Below, piece by piece: positions 1 to 9,752 of a DNA stretch of 64,000 nt. Source of the DNA: Pantoea eucrina (GTDB lineage: Bacteria; Pseudomonadota; Gammaproteobacteria; Enterobacterales; Enterobacteriaceae); assembly GCF_001691555.1 (NCBI RefSeq), contig NZ_MAYN01000008.1:824617-888616 (forward strand), given 5' to 3'. Position 1 is the first letter of the stretch, and the number at the start of each line of letters is the position of its first letter. Both the position numbers and the translations under genes were made by a program. Under the pieces are notes generated by a model that had not been told where the DNA came from, searched no databases, and worked only from the letters and a program-made list of their open reading frames with translations.

Positions 1-1585
1 GCGCATGCACGCGGATCAGATCGGCCAGCGGGGCAGTGCCGCGACGTTTCATATCGATGGACTGCGTGTGCTGACCCGAAGGCTCCATCACAAAATTTTT
101 AAAGAAACCCAGCGGCGGTTTGCGCAGCAGCGCGTTGCGCGCCATACAGGCGAGAAAGCGCGAGTTGTGCCGGACCTTATGCGTGATGCGTTTATTCAGC
201 TGCTCACCCCACTCCAGCTGACCCCAGACGGCATCAAGATCGAAGAAAATTGCGCTATCCAGCAGCGTCTGCGGGGAAGGGGTGTCAATCCATTCATCAA
301 AGTATCCTTCCCAGACGGCCAGCGGCTGACGCCAGCGCCCGTTGGTGGCCATGATATTGCCGCTGCAGTAGTGATAGCCGCAGGCCGCCAGGCCATCGCA
401 GACGCGGCGTGCCAGCGCCATGAAATAGGCTTCATGCCGGAAGGCGTCATACCGGTTGTCGAGGATCAGCGCGTTATCCTGGTCGGTGACCAGCAGCTGC
501 TCCTGACGTGCCATCGATCCCAGCGTAATAAAACAGTAGGGCACCGGCGGCGGCCCCAGTTCAGCTTCAGCCAGCGCCAGCAGCCGCTGCGTGAAGCTGC
601 GCCCGATAACCGCCATGGCGCGGCCCGTCATCTGCGAATTGGCGTCTTCGCGCACGATGCGGCTAAAACAGGCGCGTACCTCATTTTTCAGCGCGCTCAG
701 CTCACTGATGCTGTTGCAGTGAAAAATACGGCTGACAAGAAACAGGCTGTTTTGCGACTCATAGCGGATGATATCTGACTGAGAGATCACCCCGACCGGC
801 TGACCCTGCTTCAGCACCGGCAGATGATGTATGTTGTGCTGCATCATGATCAGCATCGCTTCAAATACCAGCTGATGATGAGCGACGTGCGTCAGCTGCC
901 CGGTCATGATCGTTCCGACCGGCGTATTGAAGTTCAGCCCGCGGGCAATGACCCGATCGCGCAGATCTTTATCCGTCACGATGCCCGCCAGTCGCTGCGG
1001 GGTTTCCCCGTCAGCATCCGGGGTCACAATCAGCAGTGACGACACCCCTTCTTTACTCATTTTTTGCGCCGCTTCACACACCGTGGCGCGGCTGTCGATG
1101 GTCACCGGTAGCCGGCTAATCAGCGCTTCAATGCGTGACGTCATCAGGCCGCTCGCCTCTTCGGTTCGCGCAACGGTTTGCCGCAGGCGGGTGCGATCTT
1201 CCACCTCGACCAGATCGGCAAACTCTTCGTATTTGCTGAATAGCTCATTAAAAATCGGGGCGGGAATAAGATAGGTCAGCGTATCTTCCAGCGCGGTAAC
1301 CGGAAAGCGCACGCTGTTCTCACGCAATAAACCGAACTCACCAAAATAGCCGCCGGCGCTCAGTCGGTTATACAGGTCGCCGTTGCGGCGATAAATCTCT
1401 ACCGCGCCGCTGCGGATGATATACCAGGCGTCGACCTGCTGGCCAAAGGTGAGGATCGGCGTACCGGCTTTGTAATAGCTCACTTCAAGGGTGGCAGCAA
1501 TGCGCGCCAGTGCCGCCAGCGGCAGGCTGTTAAACGGCGGGTAGCGCTGAATAAAGTCGATGATTTCCTGATGTCCGGCCTGCAT
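1..1585 (-). CDS. cNMP-binding/CBS/DUF294 nucleotidyltransferase-like protein (3' end outside window)
   Basis: Partial gene; it begins at the ATG at 1585 and is still open at the left edge. Reading the reverse strand gives a cyclic-nucleotide-binding fold at about residues 10-125, a CBS pair at about 155-285, and a DUF294 nucleotidyltransferase-like domain after 310, with the GS motif at 356-357 followed by the acidic pair D368/D370 (TDQD). Family members are cytosolic signalling proteins of poorly known function, often next to a DnaQ-like exonuclease, which could lie just outside. The putative nucleotidyltransferase would be regulated by nucleotide binding to the N-terminal modules; this is inference. 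Its substrate is unknown. Confidence 0.85.
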   Translation of the reverse strand, partial: MQAGHQEIIDFIQRYPPFNSLPLAALARIAATLEVSYYKAGTPILTFGQQVDAWYIIRSGAVEIYRRNGDLYNRLSAGGYFGEFGLLRENSVRFPVTALEDTLTYLIPAPIFNELFSKYEEFADLVEVEDRTRLRQTVARTEEASGLMTSRIEALISRLPVTIDSRATVCEAAQKMSKEGVSSLLIVTPDADGETPQRLAGIVTDKDLRDRVIARGLNFNTPVGTIMTGQLTHVAHHQLVFEAMLIMMQHNIHHLPVLKQGQPVGVISQSDIIRYESQNSLFLVSRIFHCNSISELSALKNEVRACFSRIVREDANSQMTGRAMAVIGRSFTQRLLALAEAELGPPPVPYCFITLGSMARQEQLLVTDQDNALILDNRYDAFRHEAYFMALARRVCDGLAACGYHYCSGNIMATNGRWRQPLAVWEGYFDEWIDTPSPQTLLDSAIFFDLDAVWGQLEWGEQLNKRITHKVRHNSRFLACMARNALLRKPPLGFFKNFVMEPSGQHTQSIDMKRRGTAPLADLIRVHA

Positions 1586-1649
1586 AGCAATCTCCCTTCC
1601 TGCACCTGCAGCGGCGGATAGCCTGGCCGGCTATCCGCCTGCGTGCGTG

Positions 1650-3308
1650 CTATTGATTGCGCACAGCGGGAGCCGGGCGCGTCGGGCGTGGCTCAGAGAG
1701 CAATCCCTTTACAACGGCGACCGATGCGACCAGCAGCACCAGTGCAAAAGGCAATCCGGTGGAGACCACCATTGCCTGCAGGGCATCCAGCCCGCCGCCG
1801 AGGATCAGTACGATGGCGACCAGCGCTTCAAACACGCACCAGAATACGCGTTGCGCAGTCGGGGATTCAATTTTACCGCCGGAGGCGATGATATCGATCA
1901 CCAGCGTGCCGGAGTCAGCTGAGGTGACAAAGAACACCACCACCAGAATGATGGCGACCACGCAGGTGATTTTTGCCAGCGGCAGCGTGTCGAGCATGGT
2001 AAAGAGCTGCAGCGGCAGAATGGCATCAGCAATACTCTGATATCCCTCAGTAAAATATTGATGGATAGTGGTGCCGCCCAGTACCGTCATCCACAGTACA
2101 CACGCCAGTGACGGGACCAGCAGCACGGAGATAATAAACTCCCGTACCGTGCGGCCACGTGAAATACGCGCGATAAACATGCCGACAAACGGTGACCAGG
2201 AGATCCACCACGCCCAGTAGAAGGAGGTCCAGCCGGCGGCAAAATTGCTGTCGGGACGGGAGACCGGATTGGAGAGCGCGGGCAGGAACTCAATATAGGA
2301 GACGAGGTTAGAGAAAAAGCCGCTAAACAGCAGCATGGTCGGGCCGACCACGATAATAAACAGCAGCAGCAGACCGGCGAGGATCATGTTCGCTTCTGAT
2401 AAGCGCCGCACCCCGGCGTCCAGCCCGGCGACCACAGAAAAGGTGGCAATAGCGGTAATCGCGATCACCAGTACAATCTGCGTGGTTTGTCCCAGCGGTA
2501 CATCAAACAGGAAATTCAGTCCGGATGCGGCCTGCGAAGCACCCAGCCCCAGGGAGGTGGCGAGGCCAAACAGCGTGGCCAGCACGGCAAGAATGTCGAT
2601 CAGATGACCGGGCCAGCCCCATACGGCATCACCCAGCAGCGGATAAAAGAGTGACCGGATAGTCAGCGGCAGGCCTTTGTTAAAGGTGAAGAGGGCCAGC
2701 CCCAGGGCAAGAACCGCATAGATCGCCCACGGATGGAGCGCCCAGTGGAAAATCGTAGCCGCCATGGCCAGCCGCGTAGCCTCTTCTGCTGATCCACTCG
2801 CACCGCCCAGCGGCGCCCAGTCGGTACGCACGCCATTTTCAGTGGCCGTGCCGCCTATCGCGCTGGAGAAATGCGACAGCGGCTCAGAGACGCCGTAAAA
2901 CATCAGGCCGATACCCATGCCGGCGGCAAACAGCATCGAGAACCAGGTGACGTAGTTGTAATCGGGACGGGCGAGGGTGCCGCCGAGCCGAACCTTGCCC
3001 AGCGGTGAGAAAACCAGTCCCAGACAGATGATGACAAAAATATTGCCTGCGCCAATGAAAAACCAGTCGAGTTTAGTGGTAAGCCAGCTCAGCATGCCTT
3101 TGAACAGCGGGGCAACATCACTCTGAAACGCCAGCGTTAATATAACGAATAGAATTACGGCGATGCCGGATATCGCAAATACCCGGTTGTGAATATCCAG
3201 ACCAAAGGGTCCGACATTCACGATAATATTATCCTGGCCTACCTGATAGTCAGTATCATAGGGCGATACTTCGCCATCAGGCGTCATCGGATCTCTGGAA
3301 TCCGCCAT
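1650..3308 (-). CDS. BCCT-family betaine/carnitine/choline transporter, probable glycine betaine importer
   Basis: 552-residue inner-membrane carrier with about 12 predicted helices. It carries the BCCT signature GMGIGLMFYGVSEP at about 130-143 and the aromatic substrate-binding stretch with several Trp (WTSFYWAWW) in the 350s-370s. The glycine at 134 occupies the position that is Gly in Na+-coupled BetP and Asp in choline-specific BetT, so betaine rather than choline is the better guess (family knowledge plus inference). It lacks the long C-terminal osmosensing tail of BetP and BetT. The start at 3308 has a GAGGAAA ribosome site. It is the outermost gene of the betaine catabolic cluster and probably supplies its substrate. 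Confidence 0.9.
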   Translation of the reverse strand: MADSRDPMTPDGEVSPYDTDYQVGQDNIIVNVGPFGLDIHNRVFAISGIAVILFVILTLAFQSDVAPLFKGMLSWLTTKLDWFFIGAGNIFVIICLGLVFSPLGKVRLGGTLARPDYNYVTWFSMLFAAGMGIGLMFYGVSEPLSHFSSAIGGTATENGVRTDWAPLGGASGSAEEATRLAMAATIFHWALHPWAIYAVLALGLALFTFNKGLPLTIRSLFYPLLGDAVWGWPGHLIDILAVLATLFGLATSLGLGASQAASGLNFLFDVPLGQTTQIVLVIAITAIATFSVVAGLDAGVRRLSEANMILAGLLLLFIIVVGPTMLLFSGFFSNLVSYIEFLPALSNPVSRPDSNFAAGWTSFYWAWWISWSPFVGMFIARISRGRTVREFIISVLLVPSLACVLWMTVLGGTTIHQYFTEGYQSIADAILPLQLFTMLDTLPLAKITCVVAIILVVVFFVTSADSGTLVIDIIASGGKIESPTAQRVFWCVFEALVAIVLILGGGLDALQAMVVSTGLPFALVLLVASVAVVKGLLSEPRPTRPAPAVRNQ

Positions 3309-3489
3309 AGTGATTTCCTCGCGACTTACGTGTTGTTGTTAAAAACCTGCCGCTGATGTCAGGACAGGTTCTGTTTTATTTAACGCTGAAGGTCGTGATC
3401 AATCCCTGATTACCCTGTTTTCCGAAAAAAGATAAAAACGTGCAGCCTGCTGGTGCATTCACTGCACTTTTTATTGGCGATTGCACCGG

Positions 3490-4350
3490 TTAACTGAAAA
3501 CCACCGTGCGCTTGCCGCTTAAAAATACGCGTTTTTCAACGTGATAACGTACTGCATTAAATAGCGTGACGCGTTCAATATCCTGGCCGCGACTGATCAG
3601 GTCATCGGGATAAAGCGCGTGATCGACACTCTGAATACCCTGCGTAATAATGGGTCCCTCATCCAGGTCATTATTAACGTAGTGCGCTGTGGCACCGACC
3701 ATTTTGACGCCTTTTTCCCACGCCTGATGGTAGGGGCGTGCGCCTTTAAATCCGGGCAGCAGTGAGTGATGAATATTAATGGCTTTACCGTCGAGCTTTT
3801 CACACATCAGCGGCGAAAGAACCTGCATATAGCGTGCCAGTACCACCAGGTCGATATTATATTGATCCAGCAGAGCAAGAATTTGAGCTTCCTGTTCTGC
3901 GCGATTCGCATTATTTACCGGCAGATGGTACCAGGGAATGCCGTGCCATTCAGCCAGTGAGCAGAGATCGGGGTGGTTAGAAATAATCAGGGGCACATCA
4001 ATAGATAATTGTCCGGTGCGATGCCGGAATAACAGGTCATTCAGACAGTGATCAAATTTAGAGACCAGAATGGCCACGCGCTCACGATGCTGCGGCGGGG
4101 TAAGCTGCCATTGCATTTCAAACGGGGCTACACGCGGAGTGAAATTATCACGGAATATATCGGTACTGAATTGCGCAGCGGGTGAAAAAGCAACGCGAAT
4201 AAAAAAGTGGTGGCTGACGCGGTCATCGAACGAATGGATTTCATTAATATAGTGACCCGATTCCGCCATAAACCGGGTCACGACATCCACCGTGCCTAAT
4301 TTACTCGGGCAGCTGGCGGTAAAAATCCATGAATCGGGCAGCACGCTCAT
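3490..4350 (-). CDS. purU: Formyltetrahydrofolate deformylase PurU
   Basis: 286 residues: an N-terminal ACT domain (about 5-85) and a formyltransferase-type hydrolase domain (about 90-280). The catalytic Asn/His motif INIHHSLLP lies near residue 190 and the aspartate motif DEGPI near 231. It hydrolyses 10-formyl-THF to THF and formate. In betaine catabolism it restores free THF after sarcosine oxidase loads one-carbon units onto folate; the same gene accompanies soxBDAG in Pseudomonas. It is the last gene of the glyA-soxBDAG run, 67 bp after soxG. A second, housekeeping purU elsewhere in the genome is likely but cannot be seen here. Confidence 0.95.
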   Translation of the reverse strand: MSVLPDSWIFTASCPSKLGTVDVVTRFMAESGHYINEIHSFDDRVSHHFFIRVAFSPAAQFSTDIFRDNFTPRVAPFEMQWQLTPPQHRERVAILVSKFDHCLNDLLFRHRTGQLSIDVPLIISNHPDLCSLAEWHGIPWYHLPVNNANRAEQEAQILALLDQYNIDLVVLARYMQVLSPLMCEKLDGKAINIHHSLLPGFKGARPYHQAWEKGVKMVGATAHYVNNDLDEGPIITQGIQSVDHALYPDDLISRGQDIERVTLFNAVRYHVEKRVFLSGKRTVVFS

Positions 4351-4417
4351 GGGCGACTCCTGATAATAAGAGAAAGGCGTGCCGGCGGGCAGTTAGCCGC
4401 GCCGGCACGGCCGGATA

Positions 4418-5089
4418 TTACGTGGTGATCTTCAGGCCATATTCACGGCTGGCATCCCGTAGCCAGAGCCAGATGTACTCTGCGAAACTGCGGCGGATCA
4501 CCAGCTCCCAGCTTTCCGGACCGGTGCGGCGGATCAGCGCGCTGCTCTTCGCAAACACCGACCCGGCAACTTTGCCGACCGGAAACTGTGACGGATGCAG
4601 ATCAAGCACCGTGCTCTTTTTCAGCACATCCACAGCATGTTTACCGGAGAGCGCCAGAATGGTCTGGCCGCCGCTGACGTTCACCACCGAACAGTGGCCG
4701 TCGATTTCGGCACGCAGCGCTTTTTCTACCGGGAACAGCTGATCCATTGGCAGCACCACCAGCCACTCATCGGGACTGAGCCAGCGCACGGAGATATCGC
4801 CATCTTCGGCAGAGGTCAGCGGCGCGGCAGGCAGCGGGACACCTAATACCGTCAGGCAGCCCTGCATAAAGCTCGCATTGTTTTGCGAACCGCGCAGTAC
4901 CAGATGCCCGTACAGCGCCAGCTCGCGCAGTTCAACGCCTGCCTGCTGAGACTGACTGGCGGTGACGGGACCGCGATCGGCGTGATGCAGCGGCGACTCG
5001 GCGCGCACCTGCGGCGCGACCTGGTTCATGACCGCGACCTGTCTGACGGTCCCTGCGGGTTTGGTTTCAGGTAAGAGGGTTTCAGACAT
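4418..5089 (-). CDS. soxG: Sarcosine oxidase gamma subunit SoxG
   Basis: The chosen start at 5089 (MSETLLPETK...) gives 223 residues and overlaps the soxA stop by 8 bp, consistent with translational coupling; an upstream in-frame ATG at 5155 would push deep into soxA. The sequence fits the gamma subunit of heterotetrameric sarcosine oxidase, a small GcvT-like fold that contacts alpha and has no cofactor of its own. Recognisable family stretches are RWLSPDEWLVVLP and NVSGGQTILALSG. The C-terminal part contains the conserved RRSFAEYIWLWLRDA-type segment. Order soxB-soxD-soxA-soxG matches the classical operon. Confidence 0.93.
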   Translation of the reverse strand: MSETLLPETKPAGTVRQVAVMNQVAPQVRAESPLHHADRGPVTASQSQQAGVELRELALYGHLVLRGSQNNASFMQGCLTVLGVPLPAAPLTSAEDGDISVRWLSPDEWLVVLPMDQLFPVEKALRAEIDGHCSVVNVSGGQTILALSGKHAVDVLKKSTVLDLHPSQFPVGKVAGSVFAKSSALIRRTGPESWELVIRRSFAEYIWLWLRDASREYGLKITT

Positions 5090-8000
5090 GTTGACGTTCT
5101 CCTTTCGGATCGATAAAGACCGGGCTGCAGATTTCCGCTTCAACCACACGGCCATCTGCCAGCGGATAAAACACGGTTTCGCCCATACGTTGCAGCCCGC
5201 CTTTGATAAAGCCCATCGCGATACTGCGGTTCAGATTGGCGCTCCAGTAGCTGGAGCTGACGTGGCCCAGCAGATCCATCGGCACCGACTGCTGCGGATT
5301 GGCTACCGCCTGCGCACCTTCCGGTAGCACCACCAGCGGGTCACGCGTTTTCAGGCCCACCAGTTGTTTACGCTGCTCGCGCACACAGTCTTCCCGCGCC
5401 ATACCGCGCTTGCCGATATAGCTAAACGGTTTTGAATCGGCGACGCACCAGCCCATATTGAGATCGTGCGGCGTGACGGACCCATCCGTATCCTGACCGG
5501 CAATAATGAAACCTTTCTCCGCACGCAGAATGTGCATGGTCTCCGTGCCGTACGGCGTCAGATCGTATTTCGCCCCGTGCTCAAACAGCTTCTCCCAGAC
5601 CGCAAGCCCGTAGTTTGCCTGCACGTTGATCTCAAACGACAGTTCACCGGTAAATGAGATGCGGAAGATACGCGCCGGTACGCCGGCAACCGTGCCTTCC
5701 TGCCAGTCCATGAACTTAAAGGTCTCTTTATCCAGAGAGACATCGCTGCAGAGTTCCGCCAGCAGGTTGCGGCTCTCAGGACCGGAAATGGTCATGGTTG
5801 CCCAGTGATCGGTCACGCTGGTGAAGAACACTTCCAGCTCCGGCCATTCAGTCTGATGGTAGAGCTCCAGCCACTCCATAACGTGCGCCGCGCCGCCGGT
5901 CGTGGTGGTCATCAGAAAATGGTTCTCCGCGAGGCAGGAGGTTACACCGTCGTCAAACACCATGCCGGTTTCACCGCACATCAGGCCGTAACGGCACTTG
6001 CCCACGCCGAGCTTAGCCCAGGCGTTGGTATAGACGCGGCTGATGAACTCGCGCGCATCTTTACCCTGAATATCAATTTTGCCGAGGGTGGACGCGTCAA
6101 GGATACCGACGCCGCTGCGCACTGCGCGGCATTCGCGATCCAGCGACTGCTGCATGGTTTCCCCCGGACGCGGGTAGTACCACGGACGTTTCCACTGGCC
6201 GACATCCTCAAACTTCGCACCCTGCTGTACGTGCCACTTATGCATGGCGGTAAAGCGTTTAGGATCAAACAGCTCACCGCAGTTACGCCCCGCGATAGCG
6301 CCAAAAGCGATCGGCGTATAGTTCGGACGAAACACCGTGGTGCCGGTCTCGGGAATGGTTTTGCCCATCACTTTGGCGGCAATCGCCATGCCGTTGATGT
6401 TGCCGAGCTTTCCCTGATCGGTACCAAACCCCATCGCCGTATAGCGCTTGATGTGCTCAATCGCCTCAAACCCTTCACGCGTTGCCAGCGCAATGCCGGC
6501 CGCCGTCACGTCGTTCTGGAAATCAACAAACTGTTTAGGCGCCCGGCTGATTGGTTTGGTGTGCGGAATATGAAACAGCGCGGCGGGCGTATGCTCAATC
6601 CACTTTTTCACCTCAGGCAGCGCGACCTCAACCGGCGTCAGCCCAAGTTTCAGCACGGCGTCCTGACCCGCTTTGATCCCCTCCTGCAGCACATTGTCGA
6701 GCGCGTAGCGGCCGTTGATGCCACCCGCCGTCAGCTGCTGCTGCGTGGTGGGGCCAGGCAGGAAGCCAATGACGTCGCTGTTCCAGACCGGACGGCTGCC
6801 GGTATGTCCGGCGAGGTGGATCACCGGGCTCCAGCCACCGGAGCTGGCCACGGTATCGCAGGAGAGGGTAAAGGGCTTGCCGGTAAGGGCATCGCCTTTC
6901 TTATCGATAGCGGCAATGGTGACGCCGCTGACGCGCTTTTTACCCTGTACGTCGATCACCGCGCTGCCGTTGATCACCCGAATACCGCGGCGGCGCACGG
7001 CGGCGGCCAGCTCACCTTTAGTGGCGGCGCGCGTATCGACCACGGCCACAACCTCACGACCGGCATCGGCCCAGTCCAGCGCAGTCTGATAGGCACTGTC
7101 GTTGGTGGTCATCAGCACCAGCTGATTGCCGGGCACCACGCCATAGCGATTGATATAGACGGAGATGGCGGAAGCGATCATGCAGCCGGGCACATCGTTA
7201 TGGCTGAAGACCAGCGGGCGCTCCTGCGCACCGGTGGCAAGCACTACCCAGTGCGCCCGCACGCGGTGCATGCGCTGACGTACCTGTCCGGCTGCCGCGC
7301 GGTCGCCGTGGTAATCTGTGCGGTTCTCATTAATGGTTAAGAAGTTATGATCGTGATAGCCGTTCACCGTCGCGCGCATCAGCAGCGTCACTTCCGGCAT
7401 GGTGGCCAGTTCTGCCACCACCTCTGCAACCCAGTCGGCGGCCGGCTTGCCCTCGATCAGTTCGCGGCTGGCGAGCAGGTGTCCGCCCGGTTCGCTCTGC
7501 TCATCCGCCAGGATCACGCGCGCACCGCTGCGGCCGGCGGTCAGCGCCGCCATCAGGCCCGCCGGACCGGCGCCCACGATCATCACATCGCAGTGCTGAT
7601 TCATGGCGTCATAAATATCCGGGTCTTTCTCCTGCGGCGCGCGTCCCAGCCCGGCGGCCTTACGGATAAATTTCTCGTAAGTCGGCCACATTGACTGCGG
7701 ATACATAAAGGTTTTGTAGTAAAAGCCGGGCGGCATCACTTTGCCGCCGAGGTTACCCACCAGCCCCATCAGGTCAGATTCCACATTGGGCCAGCCGTTG
7801 GTGGCAGAGCAGACCAGGCCCTCATAGAGCGTCTGCTGCGTGGCGCGCACGTTGGGTACCTGAGTCGCTTCCGTTGCACCCAGCTGCAGTACGGCATTCG
7901 GCTCTTCCGCGCCCGCGGCAACGATGCCGCGCGGGCGGCTGTATTTAAAACTGCGTCCGACAATATCAATGCCGTTGGCCAGCAGGGCAGACGCGACGGT

Positions 8001-8102
8001 ATCGCCTTCATAGCCCTGATACTGACGGCCGTTCCAGGTAAAGTTCAGCGGGGTGGAACGATTGATTCTGCCGCCGGACGGCAGGCGATTTTTCTGGCTC
8101 AT
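5082..8102 (-). CDS. soxA: Sarcosine oxidase alpha subunit SoxA
   Basis: 1006 residues, full length for the heterotetrameric enzyme. The N-terminal region (about 15-100) resembles the 2Fe-2S-like domain of the family. The NAD+-binding Rossmann motif VGAGPAG sits at about 175-181, with a second dinucleotide-binding half to about 480. The C-terminal half is a GcvT-type aminomethyltransferase domain (from about 610) that passes the methyl-derived carbon to THF as 5,10-methylene-THF. With SoxB, SoxD and SoxG it converts sarcosine to glycine, carbon bound to folate, and H2O2. A long open frame on the opposite strand (5805-7340) is a codon-bias shadow. Confidence 0.97.
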   Translation of the reverse strand: MSQKNRLPSGGRINRSTPLNFTWNGRQYQGYEGDTVASALLANGIDIVGRSFKYSRPRGIVAAGAEEPNAVLQLGATEATQVPNVRATQQTLYEGLVCSATNGWPNVESDLMGLVGNLGGKVMPPGFYYKTFMYPQSMWPTYEKFIRKAAGLGRAPQEKDPDIYDAMNQHCDVMIVGAGPAGLMAALTAGRSGARVILADEQSEPGGHLLASRELIEGKPAADWVAEVVAELATMPEVTLLMRATVNGYHDHNFLTINENRTDYHGDRAAAGQVRQRMHRVRAHWVVLATGAQERPLVFSHNDVPGCMIASAISVYINRYGVVPGNQLVLMTTNDSAYQTALDWADAGREVVAVVDTRAATKGELAAAVRRRGIRVINGSAVIDVQGKKRVSGVTIAAIDKKGDALTGKPFTLSCDTVASSGGWSPVIHLAGHTGSRPVWNSDVIGFLPGPTTQQQLTAGGINGRYALDNVLQEGIKAGQDAVLKLGLTPVEVALPEVKKWIEHTPAALFHIPHTKPISRAPKQFVDFQNDVTAAGIALATREGFEAIEHIKRYTAMGFGTDQGKLGNINGMAIAAKVMGKTIPETGTTVFRPNYTPIAFGAIAGRNCGELFDPKRFTAMHKWHVQQGAKFEDVGQWKRPWYYPRPGETMQQSLDRECRAVRSGVGILDASTLGKIDIQGKDAREFISRVYTNAWAKLGVGKCRYGLMCGETGMVFDDGVTSCLAENHFLMTTTTGGAAHVMEWLELYHQTEWPELEVFFTSVTDHWATMTISGPESRNLLAELCSDVSLDKETFKFMDWQEGTVAGVPARIFRISFTGELSFEINVQANYGLAVWEKLFEHGAKYDLTPYGTETMHILRAEKGFIIAGQDTDGSVTPHDLNMGWCVADSKPFSYIGKRGMAREDCVREQRKQLVGLKTRDPLVVLPEGAQAVANPQQSVPMDLLGHVSSSYWSANLNRSIAMGFIKGGLQRMGETVFYPLADGRVVEAEICSPVFIDPKGERQHV

Positions 8103-8114
8103 GCTCTGCGCTCC

Positions 8115-8402
8115 TTACCCTTGCTCGCCGGCTTCAGGCTGTTCATCGAGTGTATAAACACGTTTGATTTCATACGTCTGTGTGTCACGCGTCAGGTTAA
8201 AAAATTTACGGCAGCCGGCGCTATGTACCCAGAGTTCGTTATGCATACCGCGCGGATTTTTGCGGAAATAGAGAAAGGTTCCCCACTCCTCGTCGCTGCA
8301 GGCATCCGGATTAGCGGGCCGGGCGATATGCGCCTGACCGCGCGGATGAAACTCTTCTTCTTCGCGATACTCACCACAGTGAGGACAGTAAATGTGCAGC
8401 AT
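8115..8402 (-). CDS. soxD: Sarcosine oxidase delta subunit SoxD
   Basis: 95-residue zinc-binding subunit. CPHCGEYREEEEF near the N-terminus supplies Cys6 and Cys9, and the later H-x-x-GC segment (VHSAGCRKFFN, about residues 61-71) supplies the remaining ligands of the structural zinc seen in crystallised family members. It bridges alpha and beta and has no catalytic residues. It lies 11 bp after soxB and 12 bp before soxA on the same strand, so the three are almost certainly co-transcribed. Confidence 0.95.
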   Translation of the reverse strand: MLHIYCPHCGEYREEEEFHPRGQAHIARPANPDACSDEEWGTFLYFRKNPRGMHNELWVHSAGCRKFFNLTRDTQTYEIKRVYTLDEQPEAGEQG

Positions 8403-8413
8403 GCTAAAAGTCC

Positions 8414-9667
8414 TTAGTGGGCCACGCCCGCAGCGCCATGTTCATCAACCAGGGCCCCGGTGTAAAAACGGGACATTGCAAAAGGTTCAGCGATTGGATG
8501 CGGCGTGCCGTGCGCCAGCTGGTGAGCAAACAGGTTGCCGGAGCCGGGCGTGCCTTTAAAACCACCGGTGCCCCAGCCGCAGTTGAAAAACAGGTTGCGT
8601 ACCGGGGTCGCTGAAAGAATGGGGCTGGCGTCAGGGCAGGTATCGACAATGCCGCCCCACTGACGGTTCATGCGTACGCGGCTGGTGCAGGGGAAGAGCT
8701 CAACAATCGCCTGGATCGTATGCTCAATCACGCTGTACGATCCGCGCTGACCATAACCGACCCAGCCGTCAATGCCGGCACCAATCACCAGGTCGCCTTT
8801 ATCAGACTGGCTCATATAGCCGTGTACATGGTTGGACATCACAACCGTATCCAGGAAAGGTTTAATCGGCTCTGAAACCAGCGCCTGCAGCGGATGCGAC
8901 TCAACCGGCAGTTCAAAGCCCGCCATTTTTGCCATCACACCGGAGTTGCCGGCGGTCACGCAGCCCACGCGGTCGGCTTTGATTACGCCATGGTTGCGGG
9001 TTTTCACGCCGGTGATCTTGCCGTCGCTGATCTCCATATCGATCACTTCACAGTTCTGGATCAGATCCACACCCAGACTGTCGGCTGCGCGGGCATACCC
9101 CCAGGCCACCGCATCATGACGGGCGTTGCCGCCGCGCCGCTGTACTGAAGCGCCAAGCACCGGATAACGCGCATCTTTACTGCAGTCGAGCGCCGGGATC
9201 TCACGCTGCAGCTGGTCGCCATAGACCATTTCGTTGTCGACGCCCTGCAGGCGGTTGGCGTTAGCCAGCCGCTCATTGGTGCGCAGATCCTGCAGCGTAT
9301 GGCAGGTGTGATAGACACCACGCTGCGAAAACATCTGGTTGTAGTTCAGCTCCTGCGACAGTCCTTCCCAGAGTTTCATGGAGTGCTCATAGAGCGCGGC
9401 TGATTCATCCCACAGGTAGTTAGAGCGGACAATGGTGGTGTTGCGGCAGATGTTGCCACCGCCGAGGTGGCCCTTTTCCAGCACCGCCACGTTGGTGATG
9501 CCGTGCTCCTTTGCCAGATAGTAAGCGGTGGCCAGGCCGTGGCCACCGCCGCCGATAATAATGACGTCATAGCGTTTCTGCGGTGTCGGGTTGCGCCAGA
9601 CCTTCTGCCAGTTCTCGTGATAGCTCAGACTGTGTTTGAGCAGGCCAAATCCTGAATAGCGTTGCAT
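8414..9667 (-). CDS. soxB: Sarcosine oxidase beta subunit SoxB
   Basis: 417 residues with an N-terminal FAD-binding Rossmann motif IIIGGGGHG at about 36-44. The sarcosine-oxidising flavin subunit is expected to carry covalent FMN on a histidine; the conserved ARHDAVAWG stretch supplies His184 at the expected place. A conserved GGxxDTCPDASPI-type segment and a glycine-rich C-terminal FAD contact (NCGWGTGGFKGTPGSG) are present. It oxidises sarcosine at the beta flavin, and the product passes through the internal cavity to SoxA. Start at 9667, 85 bp after glyA. Confidence 0.97.
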   Translation of the reverse strand: MQRYSGFGLLKHSLSYHENWQKVWRNPTPQKRYDVIIIGGGGHGLATAYYLAKEHGITNVAVLEKGHLGGGNICRNTTIVRSNYLWDESAALYEHSMKLWEGLSQELNYNQMFSQRGVYHTCHTLQDLRTNERLANANRLQGVDNEMVYGDQLQREIPALDCSKDARYPVLGASVQRRGGNARHDAVAWGYARAADSLGVDLIQNCEVIDMEISDGKITGVKTRNHGVIKADRVGCVTAGNSGVMAKMAGFELPVESHPLQALVSEPIKPFLDTVVMSNHVHGYMSQSDKGDLVIGAGIDGWVGYGQRGSYSVIEHTIQAIVELFPCTSRVRMNRQWGGIVDTCPDASPILSATPVRNLFFNCGWGTGGFKGTPGSGNLFAHQLAHGTPHPIAEPFAMSRFYTGALVDEHGAAGVAH

Positions 9668-9752
9668 AGTTATCTACTCCCGTAACGATACCGCGTGTGC
9701 GAATGGACAGAGGGTAAGACGGCGCCCCGCGGCTGGCCGGGGGCGTTCTGGC

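Noticed and set aside
5805..7340. 511-codon open frame on the plus strand inside soxA
   Set aside because: It is antisense to soxA, has no ribosome site, and its composition (His/Arg/Gly-rich) is a codon-bias shadow.
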